This document shows, in pieces, positions 14,058 to 25,234 of a DNA stretch of 64,000 bases (its first letter is position 1; each line of letters opens with the position of its first letter). The translations under genes and the position numbers were made by a program. The notes beneath the pieces were generated by a model. That model was not told where the DNA came from. It did no database searches and was given only the letters and a program-made list of their open reading frames with translations. Source of the stretch: Dielma fastidiosa (GTDB lineage Bacteria > Bacillota_I > Bacilli_A > Erysipelotrichales > Erysipelotrichaceae); contig NZ_HE578928.1 in assembly GCF_000313565.1 (NCBI RefSeq), forward strand, positions 1-64,000. Direction: 5' to 3'.

Positions 14058-17000
14058 TTATTCCTCAGCATCAACGACGCTCAAGCTTTCATCAGCAAGC
14101 ATTTCCTGAATGACATCTTCATTCACTTTTTCTGCTGCTGAGAAGTTCATAACTTCGCTTTCATCTTCGTTGCTGCTTCTTGAAATACGTTCAGCTCTTA
14201 ATTCTGCCGCTAATTCTTCAATCTGGCGTGATGTTTCACGATCAGCGTTGCAGCCTGTTCCGGCAGGAATCAGCTTACCGATAATTACGTTTTCTTTCAG
14301 ACCCATCAAGTAGTCTTTCTTACCCTTGATTGCAGCTTCCGTCAGAACCTTTGTAGTTTCCTGGAATGATGCTGCTGACAAGAATGAGTCAGTTTCTACT
14401 GATGCTTTTGAAATACCCAGCAATACTGGTGAGAATACTGCCGGCTGTTTGCCAGACAATAATGCGTTGCGGTTGATCTTTGTCATTTCCGGTAATGAGA
14501 TTTGAACACCTGGGTTCAGGTTTGTACCATTGCCTTCTACAACAACAACTTTTCTCAGCATCTGACGAATCATAACCTCGATATGCTTATCAGAAATATC
14601 AATACCCTGACTTGCGTATACCTTTTTAACTTCCTTCAGGATGTATTTTTCTACTTCCTGAACACCGGCAATACGCAGCAGTTCTTTAGGATCAATTGGG
14701 CCTTCAGTGATCTTATCACCGGCTTCAATCATACTGCCCTCTTTCAGCCAAGAACGAATTGCCTGAGTTGGAGCCAGTTTGTGTTCCTTACTTTCCTTAT
14801 CATTGGTAATAATTACTTCAACGCCATTGCTGTTTTCCAACTGATGGATTGATGTAATTTCACCGCTGATCTGAGCTAATACGGCTGCACCCTTTGGACA
14901 ACGTGCTTCGAATAATTCCTCTACACGCGGCAAACCTTGAGTGATATCACCGCCGCCGGCAGATGCTACACCACCGGTATGGAAGGTTCTCATTGTCAGC
15001 TGTGTACCTGGTTCACCAATTGACTGCGCTGCCATGATACCGATTGACTCACCAACTTCAACAACCTTACCAGTTGCCATGTTGCGTCCATAGCACTTCT
15101 TGCAGACACCGTAAATTGATTTACATGTAAATGCGGAACGAATATACATACCTTCAACACCCGCATCAACGATACGCTGTGCAATAATTTCATCCATGTA
15201 TTCATCAGAATCAATAATTACTTCGTTAGTTTTAGGATCGACAACCTGCTGTTTTGAATAACGGCCGATCAAACGATCACGCAGATCCAGAACCACAGTT
15301 CCTGTCTTACGGTCAATAATAGTTTCTACCCAGAATCCCTTATCCGTACCACAGTCTTCCTGTTTAACGACAACATCCTGAGCAACATCAACCAGACGAC
15401 GGGTCAGATAACCAGATTCAGCTGTCTTCAAGGCTGTATCGGTAAGACCTTTACGCACACCGTGGGTTGAAATAAAGAATTCAGATACATTCAGACCTTC
15501 ACGGAAGCAGCTATAAATAGGAACCTCGATGATTGAAGGCTGATAGCCTTTTGCTGATTTAGACTGAGAAGGTTTACTCATCAATCCACGCATACCGGCC
15601 AGCTGTGTAAAGTTTGATTTATTACCACGGGCACCAGAAGTCGCCATCATGTTGATTGTATTCTTACGATCCAGGTTATCCATCAGCTCATCACCGATTT
15701 GATTTTTAATGCTGTCCCACAATTTATTTAAGTGAGCTTCCCATTCCTGCATCGTCAGCTTACCTTTACGGCGCAGACGCATTAATTCTTCCGCTTTCTG
15801 CTTACCGTATTCAATCTTATCATCCTTGTTTTCTACAACCTGAATGTCAGATAAGGCTACGGTAATACCGGCAACGGTTGAATATTTGAATCCCATGTTC
15901 TTGATTTCATCAAGAATTTCAGAAGTTTTCTCAGTGCTGTAACGAGCAAATACCTGAGCGATAACTAATCCTAACTGTTTCTTCTTTACTTCCGGAATAA
16001 TTGGCTGTGAAGCGATAATCGCTTTAATATCTGAACCTGGTTCGATAAAGAAACGATCTGGTGTAGCGATGAAGTTTTCATCTGATACTTCATTCAGATA
16101 TGGGAAGTCAGCTGGGAACATGTTATTGAAAATAACTTTACCCACGGTTGTCATCAGATATTTTTTATTCTGTGCTTCTGTAAATGAAGATTTCTTTAGT
16201 GATTTAGCAGCAATCGCAATACGTGTATGCAGATGCACGATTTTGTTGTCATAAGCCATTAAGACTTCATTAACATCTTTAAATACATGTCCTTCATTTT
16301 CCGCATAACGATCCCACAGTTCAGCTTCCTTCGGGCAGCCGACGCTTCTGTAACGTTCAGCTTCCTGACGGAATTCCTCAGCAGTTTCTTCCATTGTTAA
16401 GTAGAAGTTACCGAGAACCATGTCCTGTGACGGCGTAACGATTGGCTTACCATCTTTAGGACCCAGGATATTGTTTGAACCCAGCATTAAGACTAATGCT
16501 TCAGCTCTTGCTTCTTCACTCAAAGGTACATGGACAGCCATTTGGTCACCGTCAAAGTCGGCGTTGAATGCTGTTGTAACCAATGGATGCAGACGGATTG
16601 CGCGTCCTTCAACAAGTTTTGGTTTAAATGATTGGATACCCAAACGGTGCAGTGTAGGCGCACGGTTTAATAATACCGGATAGCCGTCGATAACATCTTC
16701 TACGATATCCCAAACACGCGGATCAAGACGATCGATCAGCTTTTCAGCGGTCTTTGGATTGCTTGCGATTTCACGGTTTACGATTTCGTTGATTACGAAT
16801 GGTTTAAATAATTGAATTGCCATTTCACGTGGAATACCGCACTGATACATTTTCAGATCCGGTCCTACCGCGATAACTGAACGGCCTGAGAAGTCAACAC
16901 GTTTACCTAACAGGTTCTGACGGAAACGGCCTTGTTTACCTTTCAGCGAGTGGCTCAGTGATTTCAGCGCACGGCCGCCGGCACCGCTGATTGGCTTAGA

Positions 17001-17903
17001 ACGGCGTCCATTATCGATCAGCGCGTCGACAGCTTCCTGAAGCATACGCTTTTCGTTTTGTACGATGATTGCCGGTGTGCCAAGTTCAAGCAGTTTCTTT
17101 AAACGATTATTTCTTGTGATAACACGGCGATATAAATCGTTCAAGTCGCTGGTTGCGAAACGGCCGCCATCCAATTGCAGCATTGGACGCAGATCAGGCG
17201 GAATAACTGGCAGCATTGTCAGTACCATCCACTCCGGCTTATTGTCTGAATTACGGAATGCTTCAATAGTATCCAAGCGCTTGATCAGTTTCTTACGTTT
17301 TTCACCTTGCGCATTCTTTAATTCAGCTTCTACATTATTGAATTCTTTTTCAAGATCAACTTCTTTTAATAATGTCTCAACAGCTTCAGCACCAGTCTGA
17401 GCAGTAAATGAACCTGGGCCGTAAATTGCCACATTTTCACGATATTCCTTCTCAGAAAGCACTTGCTTATACATCAGCTTTGTATCCTTAGGGTCAGTAA
17501 CGATCCAAGATACGAAATAAACTACTTCTTCCAATTGCTTTGGCGTCACATCAAGTAATAAAGCCATACGAGATGGAATACCGCGCAAGTACCAGATATG
17601 AGCAACCGGCGCCGCCAGTTCAATGTGTCCCATACGTTCACGGCGTACTGATGATTTAGTGATTTCAACACCGCATCGATCGCAGACAACACCCTTATAT
17701 CTTACCTTCTTGTACTTTCCGCAATAACATTCCCAGTCCTTGCTCGGACCGAAAATACGTTCGCAGAATAAGCCATCTCTTTCCGGTTTTTGTGAACGAT
17801 AGTTAATCGTTTCCGGTTTCTTTACTTCACCATGAGACCATTCCAAAATTCGCTGCGGCGAGGCAAGCTGAATCTGGATTGAGGCAAAATTGTTTACACT
17901 CAT
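14058..17903 (-). CDS. rpoC: DNA-directed RNA polymerase subunit beta'
   Basis: Complete beta' subunit (1281 aa). The N-terminal zinc site (Cys59, Cys61, Cys74, Cys77), the catalytic Mg-binding loop (NADFDGDQM), the bridge helix/trigger loop region and the second zinc site (CGTD...C-x6-C-x2-C) are all present. The ATG at 17903 follows AAGGAGG by 8 nt. It is 16 nt downstream of rpoB and ends with a terminator, in the conserved order rpoB-rpoC. The length is slightly above that of Bacillus RpoC (about 1200), partly through an extended acidic C-terminus after '[10 protein letters not shown]'. No unusual substitutions are noted in the active-site loop. Confidence 0.98.
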   Translation of the reverse strand: MSVNNFASIQIQLASPQRILEWSHGEVKKPETINYRSQKPERDGLFCERIFGPSKDWECYCGKYKKVRYKGVVCDRCGVEITKSSVRRERMGHIELAAPVAHIWYLRGIPSRMALLLDVTPKQLEEVVYFVSWIVTDPKDTKLMYKQVLSEKEYRENVAIYGPGSFTAQTGAEAVETLLKEVDLEKEFNNVEAELKNAQGEKRKKLIKRLDTIEAFRNSDNKPEWMVLTMLPVIPPDLRPMLQLDGGRFATSDLNDLYRRVITRNNRLKKLLELGTPAIIVQNEKRMLQEAVDALIDNGRRSKPISGAGGRALKSLSHSLKGKQGRFRQNLLGKRVDFSGRSVIAVGPDLKMYQCGIPREMAIQLFKPFVINEIVNREIASNPKTAEKLIDRLDPRVWDIVEDVIDGYPVLLNRAPTLHRLGIQSFKPKLVEGRAIRLHPLVTTAFNADFDGDQMAVHVPLSEEARAEALVLMLGSNNILGPKDGKPIVTPSQDMVLGNFYLTMEETAEEFRQEAERYRSVGCPKEAELWDRYAENEGHVFKDVNEVLMAYDNKIVHLHTRIAIAAKSLKKSSFTEAQNKKYLMTTVGKVIFNNMFPADFPYLNEVSDENFIATPDRFFIEPGSDIKAIIASQPIIPEVKKKQLGLVIAQVFARYSTEKTSEILDEIKNMGFKYSTVAGITVALSDIQVVENKDDKIEYGKQKAEELMRLRRKGKLTMQEWEAHLNKLWDSIKNQIGDELMDNLDRKNTINMMATSGARGNKSNFTQLAGMRGLMSKPSQSKSAKGYQPSIIEVPIYSCFREGLNVSEFFISTHGVRKGLTDTALKTAESGYLTRRLVDVAQDVVVKQEDCGTDKGFWVETIIDRKTGTVVLDLRDRLIGRYSKQQVVDPKTNEVIIDSDEYMDEIIAQRIVDAGVEGMYIRSAFTCKSIYGVCKKCYGRNMATGKVVEVGESIGIMAAQSIGEPGTQLTMRTFHTGGVASAGGGDITQGLPRVEELFEARCPKGAAVLAQISGEITSIHQLENSNGVEVIITNDKESKEHKLAPTQAIRSWLKEGSMIEAGDKITEGPIDPKELLRIAGVQEVEKYILKEVKKVYASQGIDISDKHIEVMIRQMLRKVVVVEGNGTNLNPGVQISLPEMTKINRNALLSGKQPAVFSPVLLGISKASVETDSFLSAASFQETTKVLTEAAIKGKKDYLMGLKENVIIGKLIPAGTGCNADRETSRQIEELAAELRAERISRSSNEDESEVMNFSAAEKVNEDVIQEMLADESLSVVDAEE

Positions 17904-17919
17904 CGTTTACGCCTCCTTC

Positions 17920-20900
17920 TTATTCCATGTCACTGTCGTCATCCAACAGTGCATCCACTTCATCTTCAATTTCTTCATCAGATTCTAATTCTTCATCTAA
18001 CTCATCATCAACGATTTCATCAACAAGTTCTTCTTCCGGTTTAACTTCCTCAAACGGTGTAATCGGCGGAATTACCGCTGTTGCTTCCTCACCGTCAGTC
18101 TTAGAAATATCAACCTCATTGCCGAACTCATCAAGCATCTTCACATCAAGCGCTAATGCCTGCAGCTCATGTTTCAATACACGGAAGGATTCAGGAATAC
18201 CCGGTTCAGGAATATCCTTGCCCTTAATGATTGCTTCATAAGTCTTTGTACGGCCGACGATATCATCAGATTTAACCGTTAAGATTTCTTGTAATGTGTG
18301 AGCGGCACCATAAGCTTCCAGTGCCCAAACTTCCATCTCACCAAAACGCTGACCACCATTTTGAGCTTTACCTCCCAATGGCTGCTGAGTAACTAAACTA
18401 TATGGACCAGTAGCACGCGCATGCAGCTTATCGTCAACCATGTGCGCCAGCTTGATCATGTACATTACACCCACTGAGATACGTTCATCGAAGGCATCAC
18501 CGGTACGTCCATCATAAAGTACCTGCTTACCATCCTTTGTCATTTCAGCCTCAGCCATGATGGAAGCTAATTCATCGTTATTGATACCATCGAATACCGG
18601 TGTCGCAAACTTAACGCCCAGCTTCTTAGCAGCGTAACCCAAGTGAATCTCCAATACTTGTCCGATGTTCATACGAGATGGTACACCGAATGGATTCAAC
18701 ATGATATCAACTGGTGTTCCATCAGGCATATACGGCATATCCTCCACTGGCAGGATCTTAGAAATAACACCCTTGTTACCGTGACGGCCAGCCATCTTAT
18801 CACCTTCAGAAATCTTACGTTTCTGAACGATGTAAACTTTAATTGTTTCATTTACGCCAGGCGGCAGTTCATGACCTTCACTGCGCTTGAATACACGCAC
18901 TGAATGAACGATACCGGCACCGCCATGCGGAACCTTTAATGAATTATCACGAACTTCACGTGATTTTTCACCGAAGATCGCCAGCAGCAGTTTTTCTTCA
19001 GGAGAGATTTCACTCTGTCCTTTAGGTGTAACCTTACCAACTAAGATATCGCCTTCCATAACTTCAGCACCGACCATGATGATACCTCTTGAGTCCAAGT
19101 TACGGCATGCGTTTTCGCTGACGTTTGGAATATCACGGGTAATTTCTTCAGGTCCCAGCTTTGTTTCACGGCAGTCAATATCATATTCCTCGATATGAAT
19201 TGAAGTATAGACATCATCACGAACAAGACGTTCTGACATGATGATGGCATCCTCATAGTTATAACCATTCCATGACATGTAGGCAATTGTTACGTTTTGA
19301 CCTAATGCCAATTCACCTTTTTCCATCGAAGGACCGTCAACAAGGATATCACCCTTTTCAACGCGTTCTCCCTTCTTCACGATAGGAATTTGGTTGATAC
19401 TTGTTCCGGCATTGGAACGAGCAAATTTACGCAGCTTATATTCGCGGCGGTCACCATTGTCCTGAGCAACCACAACACGGGTAGAATCTACATATTCAAC
19501 GATACCGTCACCTTTGCAGACAACGCCGCTGCCTGAATCCTTGGCTACACGGTATTCAATACCAGTACCAACAAATGGCGCGTGCGGAGAAATCAAAGGT
19601 ACAGCCTGACGCTGCATGTTGGCACCCATCAGGGCACGGGAAGCATCGTCGTTTTCTAAGAATGGGATACAAGCGGTAGCTACTGAAATAATCTGTTTCG
19701 GAGAAACGTCGGCAAGCTCAACGCGTTCACGTTTAGCCAGAATTGTTTCACCGCGGTAACGGGCTACGACCTGTTCATTAATTAAGTGACCGCCGACAAC
19801 CTCATTGGCCTGAGCGATAACATAATCGGCTTCTTCATCCGCTGATAAATAAACCGCATCCTCAAGAACTGAACCATCCGGCATAACTCTGCGGTATGGT
19901 GTCTGGATGAAGCCATATTCATTAATACGAGCATAAGAAGTTAAGTTCGTAATCAAACCGATGTTTGGTCCTTCTGGTGTCTCGATTGGACAGATACGGC
20001 CATAGTGTGAGGAGTGAACGTCACGAACCTCAAAGCCGGCACGGTCTCTTGTCAAACCGCCAGGACCTAACGCAGAAATACGGCGTTTATTGGTCAATTC
20101 AGCAAGCGGATTCTGCTGATCCATGAATTGTGACAGCTGAGAAGAAGAGAAGAACTCTTTAATAGCTGCCGTCAATGGACGGATATTAGTTAATTTTTTC
20201 GGTGTTAAGGTTTCAATTTCCGCAATAGACATACGTTCCTTAACCACTCTTTCCATACGGCTTAAACCAATACGGAACTGATTTTGAATCAATTCACCGA
20301 CAGAACGGATACGGCGGTTACCCAGCATATCGATATCATCAGTTTCACCGACACCTTCCATAACATTCAACATATAGTCATAGAAAGCATACATATCGGA
20401 AATAGTAATTGTGTGTTTATTGGCAAATGGGTCATTACCGATGATCTTAATCACTGCATCATCTTCATCACGCACTAAGATTTCCTGTACGGCAGCACCA
20501 ACCAGCCATACTGCAACCTGTTCGCCATTTCTTACACGGCCTTTTAATTCATCATTCTTATCGGCTGACATTGTCGTTGATTCCATGCGCGGCAGATAAC
20601 CGTCAGCAAAGCTCAGACCATCTTCAGCAAATAATTCATTGCCGTTTTCATCAGTAACTCTTGCAAGCACATATAAACGCTGGCCATAGTTCAATACAGC
20701 ATTCATATTTTCCTGTGTCAGCATTACTTTCTTCGCAATGACACCGCCCTGAATATTTACTTTTTCACAGCTTGCCATTAAGTCCTTTAATACGCATTCA
20801 GTAATGACATCACCTGTGTAATATGTAACATCATCAAGTTCAACATCCTTCGCAAGCACACGGCCTAACAAGCCTGTACCAACAGATGTCTCAATCGCAA

Positions 20901-22092
20901 CCACATCATCATGAGAGAATAATGGGTTGAATGGGAAGGCGTTAACATAATAACCCTTTTTCAATTCAGCCTTTAATGCTTCACGCTCATCACGGTTAAT
21001 CATCGTACCGCTTGGCATAAATACTGTACCGTCAGCACCAACGATATCCTGAGCCAGACGGTGATGCTCAATGCGGTTGATCGCATTCAGCTTTTTACCT
21101 AATTTATAACGGCCGGCTTTCGTTAAGTCATAACGGCGGCGGTCAAAGAATTTCGCATTCATTAAAGTGATTGATCCATCTAATGTAGGAATTTCGTCTG
21201 AACGCTGGTTTTCATAGATTGAAAGCAATGCTTCCTGAGTAGTTTTAACCTTATCAGCCAGCAATGTATTTTCAATATCTTCATATTTACCGAAGAATGC
21301 AGAATATAACGTTAAGTATAAATTCATGAATTCACGGTTTTCAGTATCCTGCGGAAGATCATCGACCAAAGTTCTGCCGATAGCTTTCAGGAAAGTTTCC
21401 ATCTGTTTTGTATCATAAGGATCATCACTGCGGTCCATATCCAAAGCCATACCAATCGCTTTAAACAGAATCGTAGAAGTCATCTTACGCTTACGGTCAA
21501 TACTAACCGTTAATGAACGGCCATTCACCGGTTTCTTCATTTCAGTGAAGAACTCCAGCCAAGTACCGCGGCTTGGAATTAATTCACTGCTGAATGTTTC
21601 CTTACCTGTCTTATCTTCAAATCCACTGGCAAAATACGCTCCAGGAGAACGCACAATTTGCGAAACGATAACACGTTCCGCGCCATTAATAATAAATGTT
21701 CCTGTTTCTGTCATTAATGGGAAATCACCAAGGAACACATCCTCCCATTTATTCAAGACTTCACCTGTTGAGTTATCAGTAATTTCCAGTTCCATCTTCG
21801 CCTTTAAAGGCGCGGCAAAATTGCATTCGCGGAACTGTGATTCCTCTGCGTTGTATTTCGGCGTTCCGAATTCGTAATCAATGAAGTTAAGCTTTATGTT
21901 TCCTCCATAGTTGGTTATCGGGTAAATCTCATTAAATACTTCAGCAATGCCCTCTTTTATAAACCAATTAAAAGAGTCAGTCTGGATTTCTACCAGATTT
22001 GGTAGTTCAAGATTTCCGCTAACCTTAGAATAGTTTCTGCGTTCAGCTTTTTTCCCTGAAGGTACGATTCGATAAGTCTTCTGTTCTTCCAT
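17920..22092 (-). CDS. rpoB: DNA-directed RNA polymerase subunit beta, enlarged, Asn at position 526
   Basis: The start is the ATG at 22092, 9 nt after AAAGG (MEEQKTYR); earlier in-frame ATGs lack a binding site. That gives about 1390 aa, against about 1190 in Bacillus. The extra length is in two places: about 130 residues in the lobe region between 'GRYKLGKKL' and '[15 protein letters not shown]' (roughly 20340-21110), and an acidic Glu/Asp tail. The rifampicin region ([22 protein letters not shown]) has Asn (codon 20089-20091) where most bacteria have His526. Asn there is known from mollicutes such as Spiroplasma, which are naturally rifampicin-insensitive. The other catalytic regions are normal. 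Confidence 0.97.
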   Translation of the reverse strand: MEEQKTYRIVPSGKKAERRNYSKVSGNLELPNLVEIQTDSFNWFIKEGIAEVFNEIYPITNYGGNIKLNFIDYEFGTPKYNAEESQFRECNFAAPLKAKMELEITDNSTGEVLNKWEDVFLGDFPLMTETGTFIINGAERVIVSQIVRSPGAYFASGFEDKTGKETFSSELIPSRGTWLEFFTEMKKPVNGRSLTVSIDRKRKMTSTILFKAIGMALDMDRSDDPYDTKQMETFLKAIGRTLVDDLPQDTENREFMNLYLTLYSAFFGKYEDIENTLLADKVKTTQEALLSIYENQRSDEIPTLDGSITLMNAKFFDRRRYDLTKAGRYKLGKKLNAINRIEHHRLAQDIVGADGTVFMPSGTMINRDEREALKAELKKGYYVNAFPFNPLFSHDDVVAIETSVGTGLLGRVLAKDVELDDVTYYTGDVITECVLKDLMASCEKVNIQGGVIAKKVMLTQENMNAVLNYGQRLYVLARVTDENGNELFAEDGLSFADGYLPRMESTTMSADKNDELKGRVRNGEQVAVWLVGAAVQEILVRDEDDAVIKIIGNDPFANKHTITISDMYAFYDYMLNVMEGVGETDDIDMLGNRRIRSVGELIQNQFRIGLSRMERVVKERMSIAEIETLTPKKLTNIRPLTAAIKEFFSSSQLSQFMDQQNPLAELTNKRRISALGPGGLTRDRAGFEVRDVHSSHYGRICPIETPEGPNIGLITNLTSYARINEYGFIQTPYRRVMPDGSVLEDAVYLSADEEADYVIAQANEVVGGHLINEQVVARYRGETILAKRERVELADVSPKQIISVATACIPFLENDDASRALMGANMQRQAVPLISPHAPFVGTGIEYRVAKDSGSGVVCKGDGIVEYVDSTRVVVAQDNGDRREYKLRKFARSNAGTSINQIPIVKKGERVEKGDILVDGPSMEKGELALGQNVTIAYMSWNGYNYEDAIIMSERLVRDDVYTSIHIEEYDIDCRETKLGPEEITRDIPNVSENACRNLDSRGIIMVGAEVMEGDILVGKVTPKGQSEISPEEKLLLAIFGEKSREVRDNSLKVPHGGAGIVHSVRVFKRSEGHELPPGVNETIKVYIVQKRKISEGDKMAGRHGNKGVISKILPVEDMPYMPDGTPVDIMLNPFGVPSRMNIGQVLEIHLGYAAKKLGVKFATPVFDGINNDELASIMAEAEMTKDGKQVLYDGRTGDAFDERISVGVMYMIKLAHMVDDKLHARATGPYSLVTQQPLGGKAQNGGQRFGEMEVWALEAYGAAHTLQEILTVKSDDIVGRTKTYEAIIKGKDIPEPGIPESFRVLKHELQALALDVKMLDEFGNEVDISKTDGEEATAVIPPITPFEEVKPEEELVDEIVDDELDEELESDEEIEDEVDALLDDDSDME

Positions 22093-22173
22093 GTACGCCA
22101 TCCTTTCTCCGAGCAAAGTGTCAAAACAGGGCACTTTGACCCATTTTAAATTTTTAGTATTATGCAATTTAGT

Positions 22174-22202
22174 ATAATATCAAATTATTGTCAAATTGTC
22201 AA
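22174..22202 (-). promoter_or_regulatory. candidate promoter of rpoB-rpoC
   Basis: -35 TTGACA (22202-22197) and -10 TATTAT (22179-22174) with a 17-nt spacer, directly after the stop of the methyltransferase gene. A second TTGACA lies 8 nt further on (22194-22189). It would allow rpoBC expression apart from the ribosomal protein genes. Confidence 0.5.
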
Positions 22203-22203
22203 T

Positions 22204-22797
22204 CTATTTCGTTGATTTGAGGACAAAATATCCTCGTTCCTTATGAATGATGTCACAGTTACCAAATACGGATGCGATCTCTTTCTGAGCGCTTAAGGCG
22301 CCATGCTGCTTGCGGATCACCACATACAGATGCCCGCCGGCTGCCAGATGTTCGTATGCTTCATCAAATATTTTATAAATTACTGCCTTACCGGCACGTA
22401 TCGGCGGATTTGTGATAATATCCGTAAAATTATCTTCCGATACTTTCTCATAGATATCACTCTGACGGATATCCACCTCGGTTTCATTCTTCTCGGCATT
22501 GATGGCAGCTAATTCAAGGGCCCGGGGATTAACATCAATCATCGTCACCTTTGATGCCGGATTCATTTTCTTCAGCACAACTCCCAAAGTCCCATAGCCG
22601 CAGCCAACGTCAAGCAGATTATTCCCTAATTTTTCCTTTTCAAGCGCTTCTAAGAAAATCATTGAGCCATAATCGACATATTCCTTAGAAAACACACCAT
22701 TATCAGTTATAAATGAAAACTTAAAGCACGAAAACCGGAAAGTTATTTCCTTCCGGTTTTGAGCTAATTGACGATTATCTGTAAAATAATGATTCAT
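22204..22797 (-). CDS. ybxB: class I SAM methyltransferase, RsmC/YbxB-like (197 aa)
   Basis: The start is the ATG at 22797 (MNHYFTDN). Residues about 55-65 form the SAM motif 'LLDVGCGYGTLG', and the substrate motif 'TNPPIRAGK' (NPPI/F type) is that of RsmC-like N2-guanine rRNA methyltransferases. Length and position (between rplL and rpoB) match ybxB of Bacillus subtilis, where the same gene occupies this place. The likely substrate is 16S rRNA, but the B. subtilis enzyme's target is not something I can read from sequence. An attenuator hairpin lies just upstream, so its level probably follows read-through from rplJL. Confidence 0.88.
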   Translation of the reverse strand: MNHYFTDNRQLAQNRKEITFRFSCFKFSFITDNGVFSKEYVDYGSMIFLEALEKEKLGNNLLDVGCGYGTLGVVLKKMNPASKVTMIDVNPRALELAAINAEKNETEVDIRQSDIYEKVSEDNFTDIITNPPIRAGKAVIYKIFDEAYEHLAAGGHLYVVIRKQHGALSAQKEIASVFGNCDIIHKERGYFVLKSTK

Positions 22798-22820
22798 AGT
22801 ATCGCCGTCCTTTTTAGGTG

Positions 22821-22845
22821 ACAAAAAGCCTTTACGGCTTTTTGT
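22821..22845 (-). terminator. attenuator/terminator after rplL
   Basis: A perfect 10-bp stem (ACAAAAAGCC, 22821-22830; GGCTTTTTGT, 22836-22845) with a 5-nt loop. The run of T in the 3' arm acts as the U tract. It sits between rplL and the methyltransferase gene, as the partial terminator between rplL and rpoB does in other bacteria. Confidence 0.7.
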
Positions 22846-22869
22846 ATTAAAAATTCTGAATGAAGACTA

Positions 22870-23241
22870 CTATTTAATTTCTACAGTTGCGCCAGCTTCT
22901 ACTAATTTAGCCTTGATAGCTTCAGCTTCTTCTGGTTTGATGTTTTCTTTGATTGCAGATGGAGTCTTATCAACTAAGCCCTTAGCTTCTACTAAGCCTA
23001 AGCCAGTGATTTCACGTACTGCTTTGATAACAGCAACTTTAGTAGCACCAACATCAGTTAATGTAACAGTAACTTCAGTAGGTCCTGTAGGAGCAGCAGT
23101 GTCAGCAGCAGCAGCAACAGCAACTGGAGCAGCAGCAGTAACACCGAATTCTTCTTCGATTGCTTTGATTAAGTCGTTTAATTCAAGAATTGTCATCTCT
23201 TTAAGAGAAGCAATAACATCTTCTGTATTTAATTTTGCCAT
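22870..23241 (-). CDS. rplL: 50S ribosomal protein L7/L12
   Basis: 123 aa with the N-terminal dimerisation helix ('[26 protein letters not shown]'-like stretch), an Ala-rich hinge (residues 34-52) and the C-terminal factor-binding domain ('[32 protein letters not shown]' region). This is the usual size for the family. It binds L10 on the ribosome stalk and recruits translation GTPases. The ATG at 23241 has an AGGAGG-type site upstream. It lies 27 nt after rplJ, in the same transcript, which starts at the L10 leader. Confidence 0.98.
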   Translation of the reverse strand: MAKLNTEDVIASLKEMTILELNDLIKAIEEEFGVTAAAPVAVAAAADTAAPTGPTEVTVTLTDVGATKVAVIKAVREITGLGLVEAKGLVDKTPSAIKENIKPEEAEAIKAKLVEAGATVEIK

Positions 23242-23267
23242 GATTTATTTCCTCCTGTAATTTGAAT

Positions 23268-23777
23268 TTATTCAGCTGATTCAGCTGTTTCACCTTTTTG
23301 ATCTGCAACTGCTTTAACAGCGCATGCGAAGCTGCGTACTGGAGACTGTAAGCATCCAAGTAACATAGAGATCATACCTTCGCGGTTTGGCAGTTTTGAT
23401 AATGCAGTGATCGTTTCCTGATCAACCACTTTACCTTCAACAGCACCAGCTTTAATCACTAACTTGTCGTGTTTTTTAGCAAATTTTGCAAGTACACGTG
23501 CCGGAGCAACAGCATCTTTACCAAATGCAATTGCGTTAGGTCCGGTCAGGGTTTCAGTTAATTCTGCATAACCAACTTCTTCAGCGGCGCGCTGTGCAAG
23601 TGAATTCTTGTAAACTTTGAATTCTACTTCTTCTGCACGCAGTTCGCGGCGAAGTTCAGTAACTTCTTTAACTGTCAACCCACGATATTCGACAACGACT
23701 GCAGATTGCGATTCGCGCATTTTCTCGGCGATCTCAGCAACGACTGCCTTCTTGCCATCGATAATCGTTTGGTTCAT
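23268..23777 (-). CDS. rplJ: 50S ribosomal protein L10
   Basis: 169 aa, the normal length. The N-terminal RNA-binding domain ([20 protein letters not shown]) and the C-terminal helix that carries L7/L12 dimers are present, with an acidic end (GETAESAE). The ATG at 23777 follows AGGAGG by 7 nt. L10, in complex with L7/L12, binds the leader of its own mRNA (see 23795-23930) to repress the operon. The gene is the first of the rplJ-rplL-(ybxB)-rpoB-rpoC unit. Confidence 0.98.
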   Translation of the reverse strand: MNQTIIDGKKAVVAEIAEKMRESQSAVVVEYRGLTVKEVTELRRELRAEEVEFKVYKNSLAQRAAEEVGYAELTETLTGPNAIAFGKDAVAPARVLAKFAKKHDKLVIKAGAVEGKVVDQETITALSKLPNREGMISMLLGCLQSPVRSFACAVKAVADQKGETAESAE

Positions 23778-23794
23778 AGTTTTGCACCTCCTAA

Positions 23795-23930
23795 TTTATC
23801 TATCACAATATATCCGCATAATAAAATGCTCACACCGAAAGACAGCATGAGCATGAAAGAGTAATGTTTCTTTCTACCTCGGCAACGTGATTAAGCCATA
23901 GGCCGTTGCTGTCTGTGGTATATATTGATA
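23795..23930 (-). ncRNA. L10 leader (autoregulatory ribosomal protein leader)
   Basis: The 5'UTR of rplJ has the hallmark parts of the bacterial L10 leader: 'CAGACAGCAACGG...TTAATCACGTTGCCGAGG' (a kink-turn next to a GC stem), followed by a strong hairpin (ATGCTCATGCTGTCTTTC paired with GAAAGACAGCATGAGCAT-like bases) near 23828-23860. It should bind the L10-L12 complex and lower transcription or translation. Boundaries are approximate. Confidence 0.75.
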
Positions 23931-23938
23931 ACAGTCTT

Positions 23939-23967
23939 ATTCTAATCTATAACTTTTTGTTTGTCAA
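23939..23967 (-). promoter_or_regulatory. promoter of rplJ-rplL-rpoB-rpoC
   Basis: -35 TTGACA (23967-23962) and -10 TAGAAT (23944-23939) with a 17-nt spacer on the minus strand, directly upstream of the L10 leader and just after the rplA stop. Confidence 0.75.
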
Positions 23968-23973
23968 CAAAAA

Positions 23974-24651
23974 CTAGGCAACTTTGATGCCAGGACCCAT
24001 TGTTGATGAAAGTGTAGCGCCTTTTAAGTAGATGCCTTTAACAGCAGCAGGACGGGCACGCATGATTACATCATTGATAGCCTGGAAGTTTTCAGCAAGC
24101 TTAGCTTCATCAAATGAAACTTTACCGATCAGAACATTGATATTTCCTTCTTTGTCTACACGGTATTCAATCTTACCTTTTTTAACATCTTCAACTGCTT
24201 TCGCAATATCCATTGTTACAGTGCCAGTTTTAGGATTTGGCATTAAGCCCTTAGGACCTAACACACGGCCTAATTTACCTAATTCACCCATCATTGCAGG
24301 GATAGCGATTAATACGTCAAATTCGAACCAGCCTTTGCCGATCTTTTCGATCAGTTCTTTGCCGCCTACAAAATCTGCGCCAGCATCGATAGCTTCCTGT
24401 TCCTTAGGTCCGTTAGCGATAACACAAACTTTTTGTGTACGGCCTGTACCATGAGGAAGTACCATTGCGCCACGAATCTGCTGATCAGCATGACGAGGGT
24501 CTACATTCAATCTGAATGATGCCTCTACTGATGCATCGAATTTTTCATAGCTAGTTTTCTTAACTAAAGCTACGGCTTCTTCGATTGTGTATACTTTGCT
24601 GCGGTCAACTAATTTAGCAGCTTCTGAATATTTCTTTCCTACTTTTGCCAT
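23974..24651 (-). CDS. rplA: 50S ribosomal protein L1
   Basis: 225 aa, the usual size (228-232) of L1. The two-domain fold signatures are present: '[31 protein letters not shown]', '[41 protein letters not shown]', and the C-terminal '[20 protein letters not shown]'. L1 forms the mobile stalk that handles E-site tRNA. It is 20 nt downstream of rplK and probably translated from the same mRNA. The ATG at 24651 has an AGG-type binding site upstream. Confidence 0.97.
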   Translation of the reverse strand: MAKVGKKYSEAAKLVDRSKVYTIEEAVALVKKTSYEKFDASVEASFRLNVDPRHADQQIRGAMVLPHGTGRTQKVCVIANGPKEQEAIDAGADFVGGKELIEKIGKGWFEFDVLIAIPAMMGELGKLGRVLGPKGLMPNPKTGTVTMDIAKAVEDVKKGKIEYRVDKEGNINVLIGKVSFDEAKLAENFQAINDVIMRARPAAVKGIYLKGATLSSTMGPGIKVA

Positions 24652-24671
24652 TTTATGTTACCTCAGCCTTT

Positions 24672-25088
24672 CTATTCCATACCTTCAACTTTAATACCCA
24701 TGTTACGAGCTGTACCAGCGATGATTTTCATAGCTGATTCTACGTCATTGGCATTAAGGTCTGGCATTTTGTATTCTGCGATTTCACGAACCTGATCAGC
24801 AGTAATCGTACCAACGATTTGTTTCTGATTAGTTCCGGCTTTTTTAACGCCAGCAGCTTTTTTGATCATGATAGCAGCTGGTGTAGTCTTTAATACGAAG
24901 TCAAAGCTCTTATCTTCGTATGCAGTGATTACGACTGGTACTAAGTCACCAGCACGTTCTCTTGTAGCATCATTGAATGCTGAACAGAACTGCGGCATGT
25001 TGATACCTGCTGATGCAAGCGCCGGTCCTGGTTTAGCTCCCCCTGCAGGGAATTGTAATTTGCAGATTTTTGCAACTTTCTTACTCAC
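24672..25088 (-). CDS. rplK: 50S ribosomal protein L11, mollicute-type N-terminus
   Basis: The start is the GTG at 25088, 8 nt after AGGAGG; the GTG at 25097 is too close to the site. The C-terminal rRNA-binding domain is normal ('[14 protein letters not shown]', '[12 protein letters not shown]'). In the N-terminal domain the usual Pro-rich turn (N-P-x-P-P-V-G-P-A-L-G) is shortened by four residues to [10 protein letters not shown] (near 24999-25055), the form found in mollicutes. This turn contacts the thiostrepton/micrococcin binding cleft, so altered sensitivity to these drugs is possible. The protein is otherwise ordinary and part of rplK-rplA. Confidence 0.95.
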   Translation of the reverse strand: MSKKVAKICKLQFPAGGAKPGPALASAGINMPQFCSAFNDATRERAGDLVPVVITAYEDKSFDFVLKTTPAAIMIKKAAGVKKAGTNQKQIVGTITADQVREIAEYKMPDLNANDVESAMKIIAGTARNMGIKVEGME

Positions 25089-25097
25089 AAGACACAC

Positions 25098-25190
25098 CTC
25101 CTATATTTTGTTTGTCTTATGCTGTGGTTTTATGAACGGTTGCTCGCTCTCCCACGCATGAATAAAAACGCACATTGCGTGCATTTAATA
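25098..25190 (-). ncRNA. probable L11 operon leader
   Basis: The leader has 'GTGGGAG...AACCGTT...ACCACA', a layout I associate with rplK leaders in Bacillota, where a ribosomal protein (L1 in many bacteria) binds. The exact fold and ligand were not tested. A hairpin (ACGCA/TGCGT) with TTTTTATT at its start may instead end the proC transcript. Confidence 0.4.
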
Positions 25191-25195
25191 GTTTA

Positions 25196-25224
25196 TCGTA
25201 TAAAGCCGATAAAATCAATACTTT
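25196..25224 (-). promoter_or_regulatory. candidate promoter of rplK-rplA
   Basis: TTGATT, a 17-nt spacer and TAAACT on the minus strand, between proC and the L11 leader. Only fair matches to consensus. Confidence 0.4.
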
Positions 25225-25234
25225 TTTGAAACTT

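Noticed and set aside
14502-14852. 116-codon plus-strand frame opposite rpoC
   Set aside because: Antisense of a well-conserved rpoC segment without regulatory signals.
17879-18241. 120-codon Ser-rich plus-strand frame
   Set aside because: It is the antisense of the acidic rpoB tail; the Ser richness simply mirrors Glu/Asp codons.
22913-23260. 115-codon plus-strand frame opposite rplL
   Set aside because: Shadow frame of the Ala-rich rplL; no start signals.
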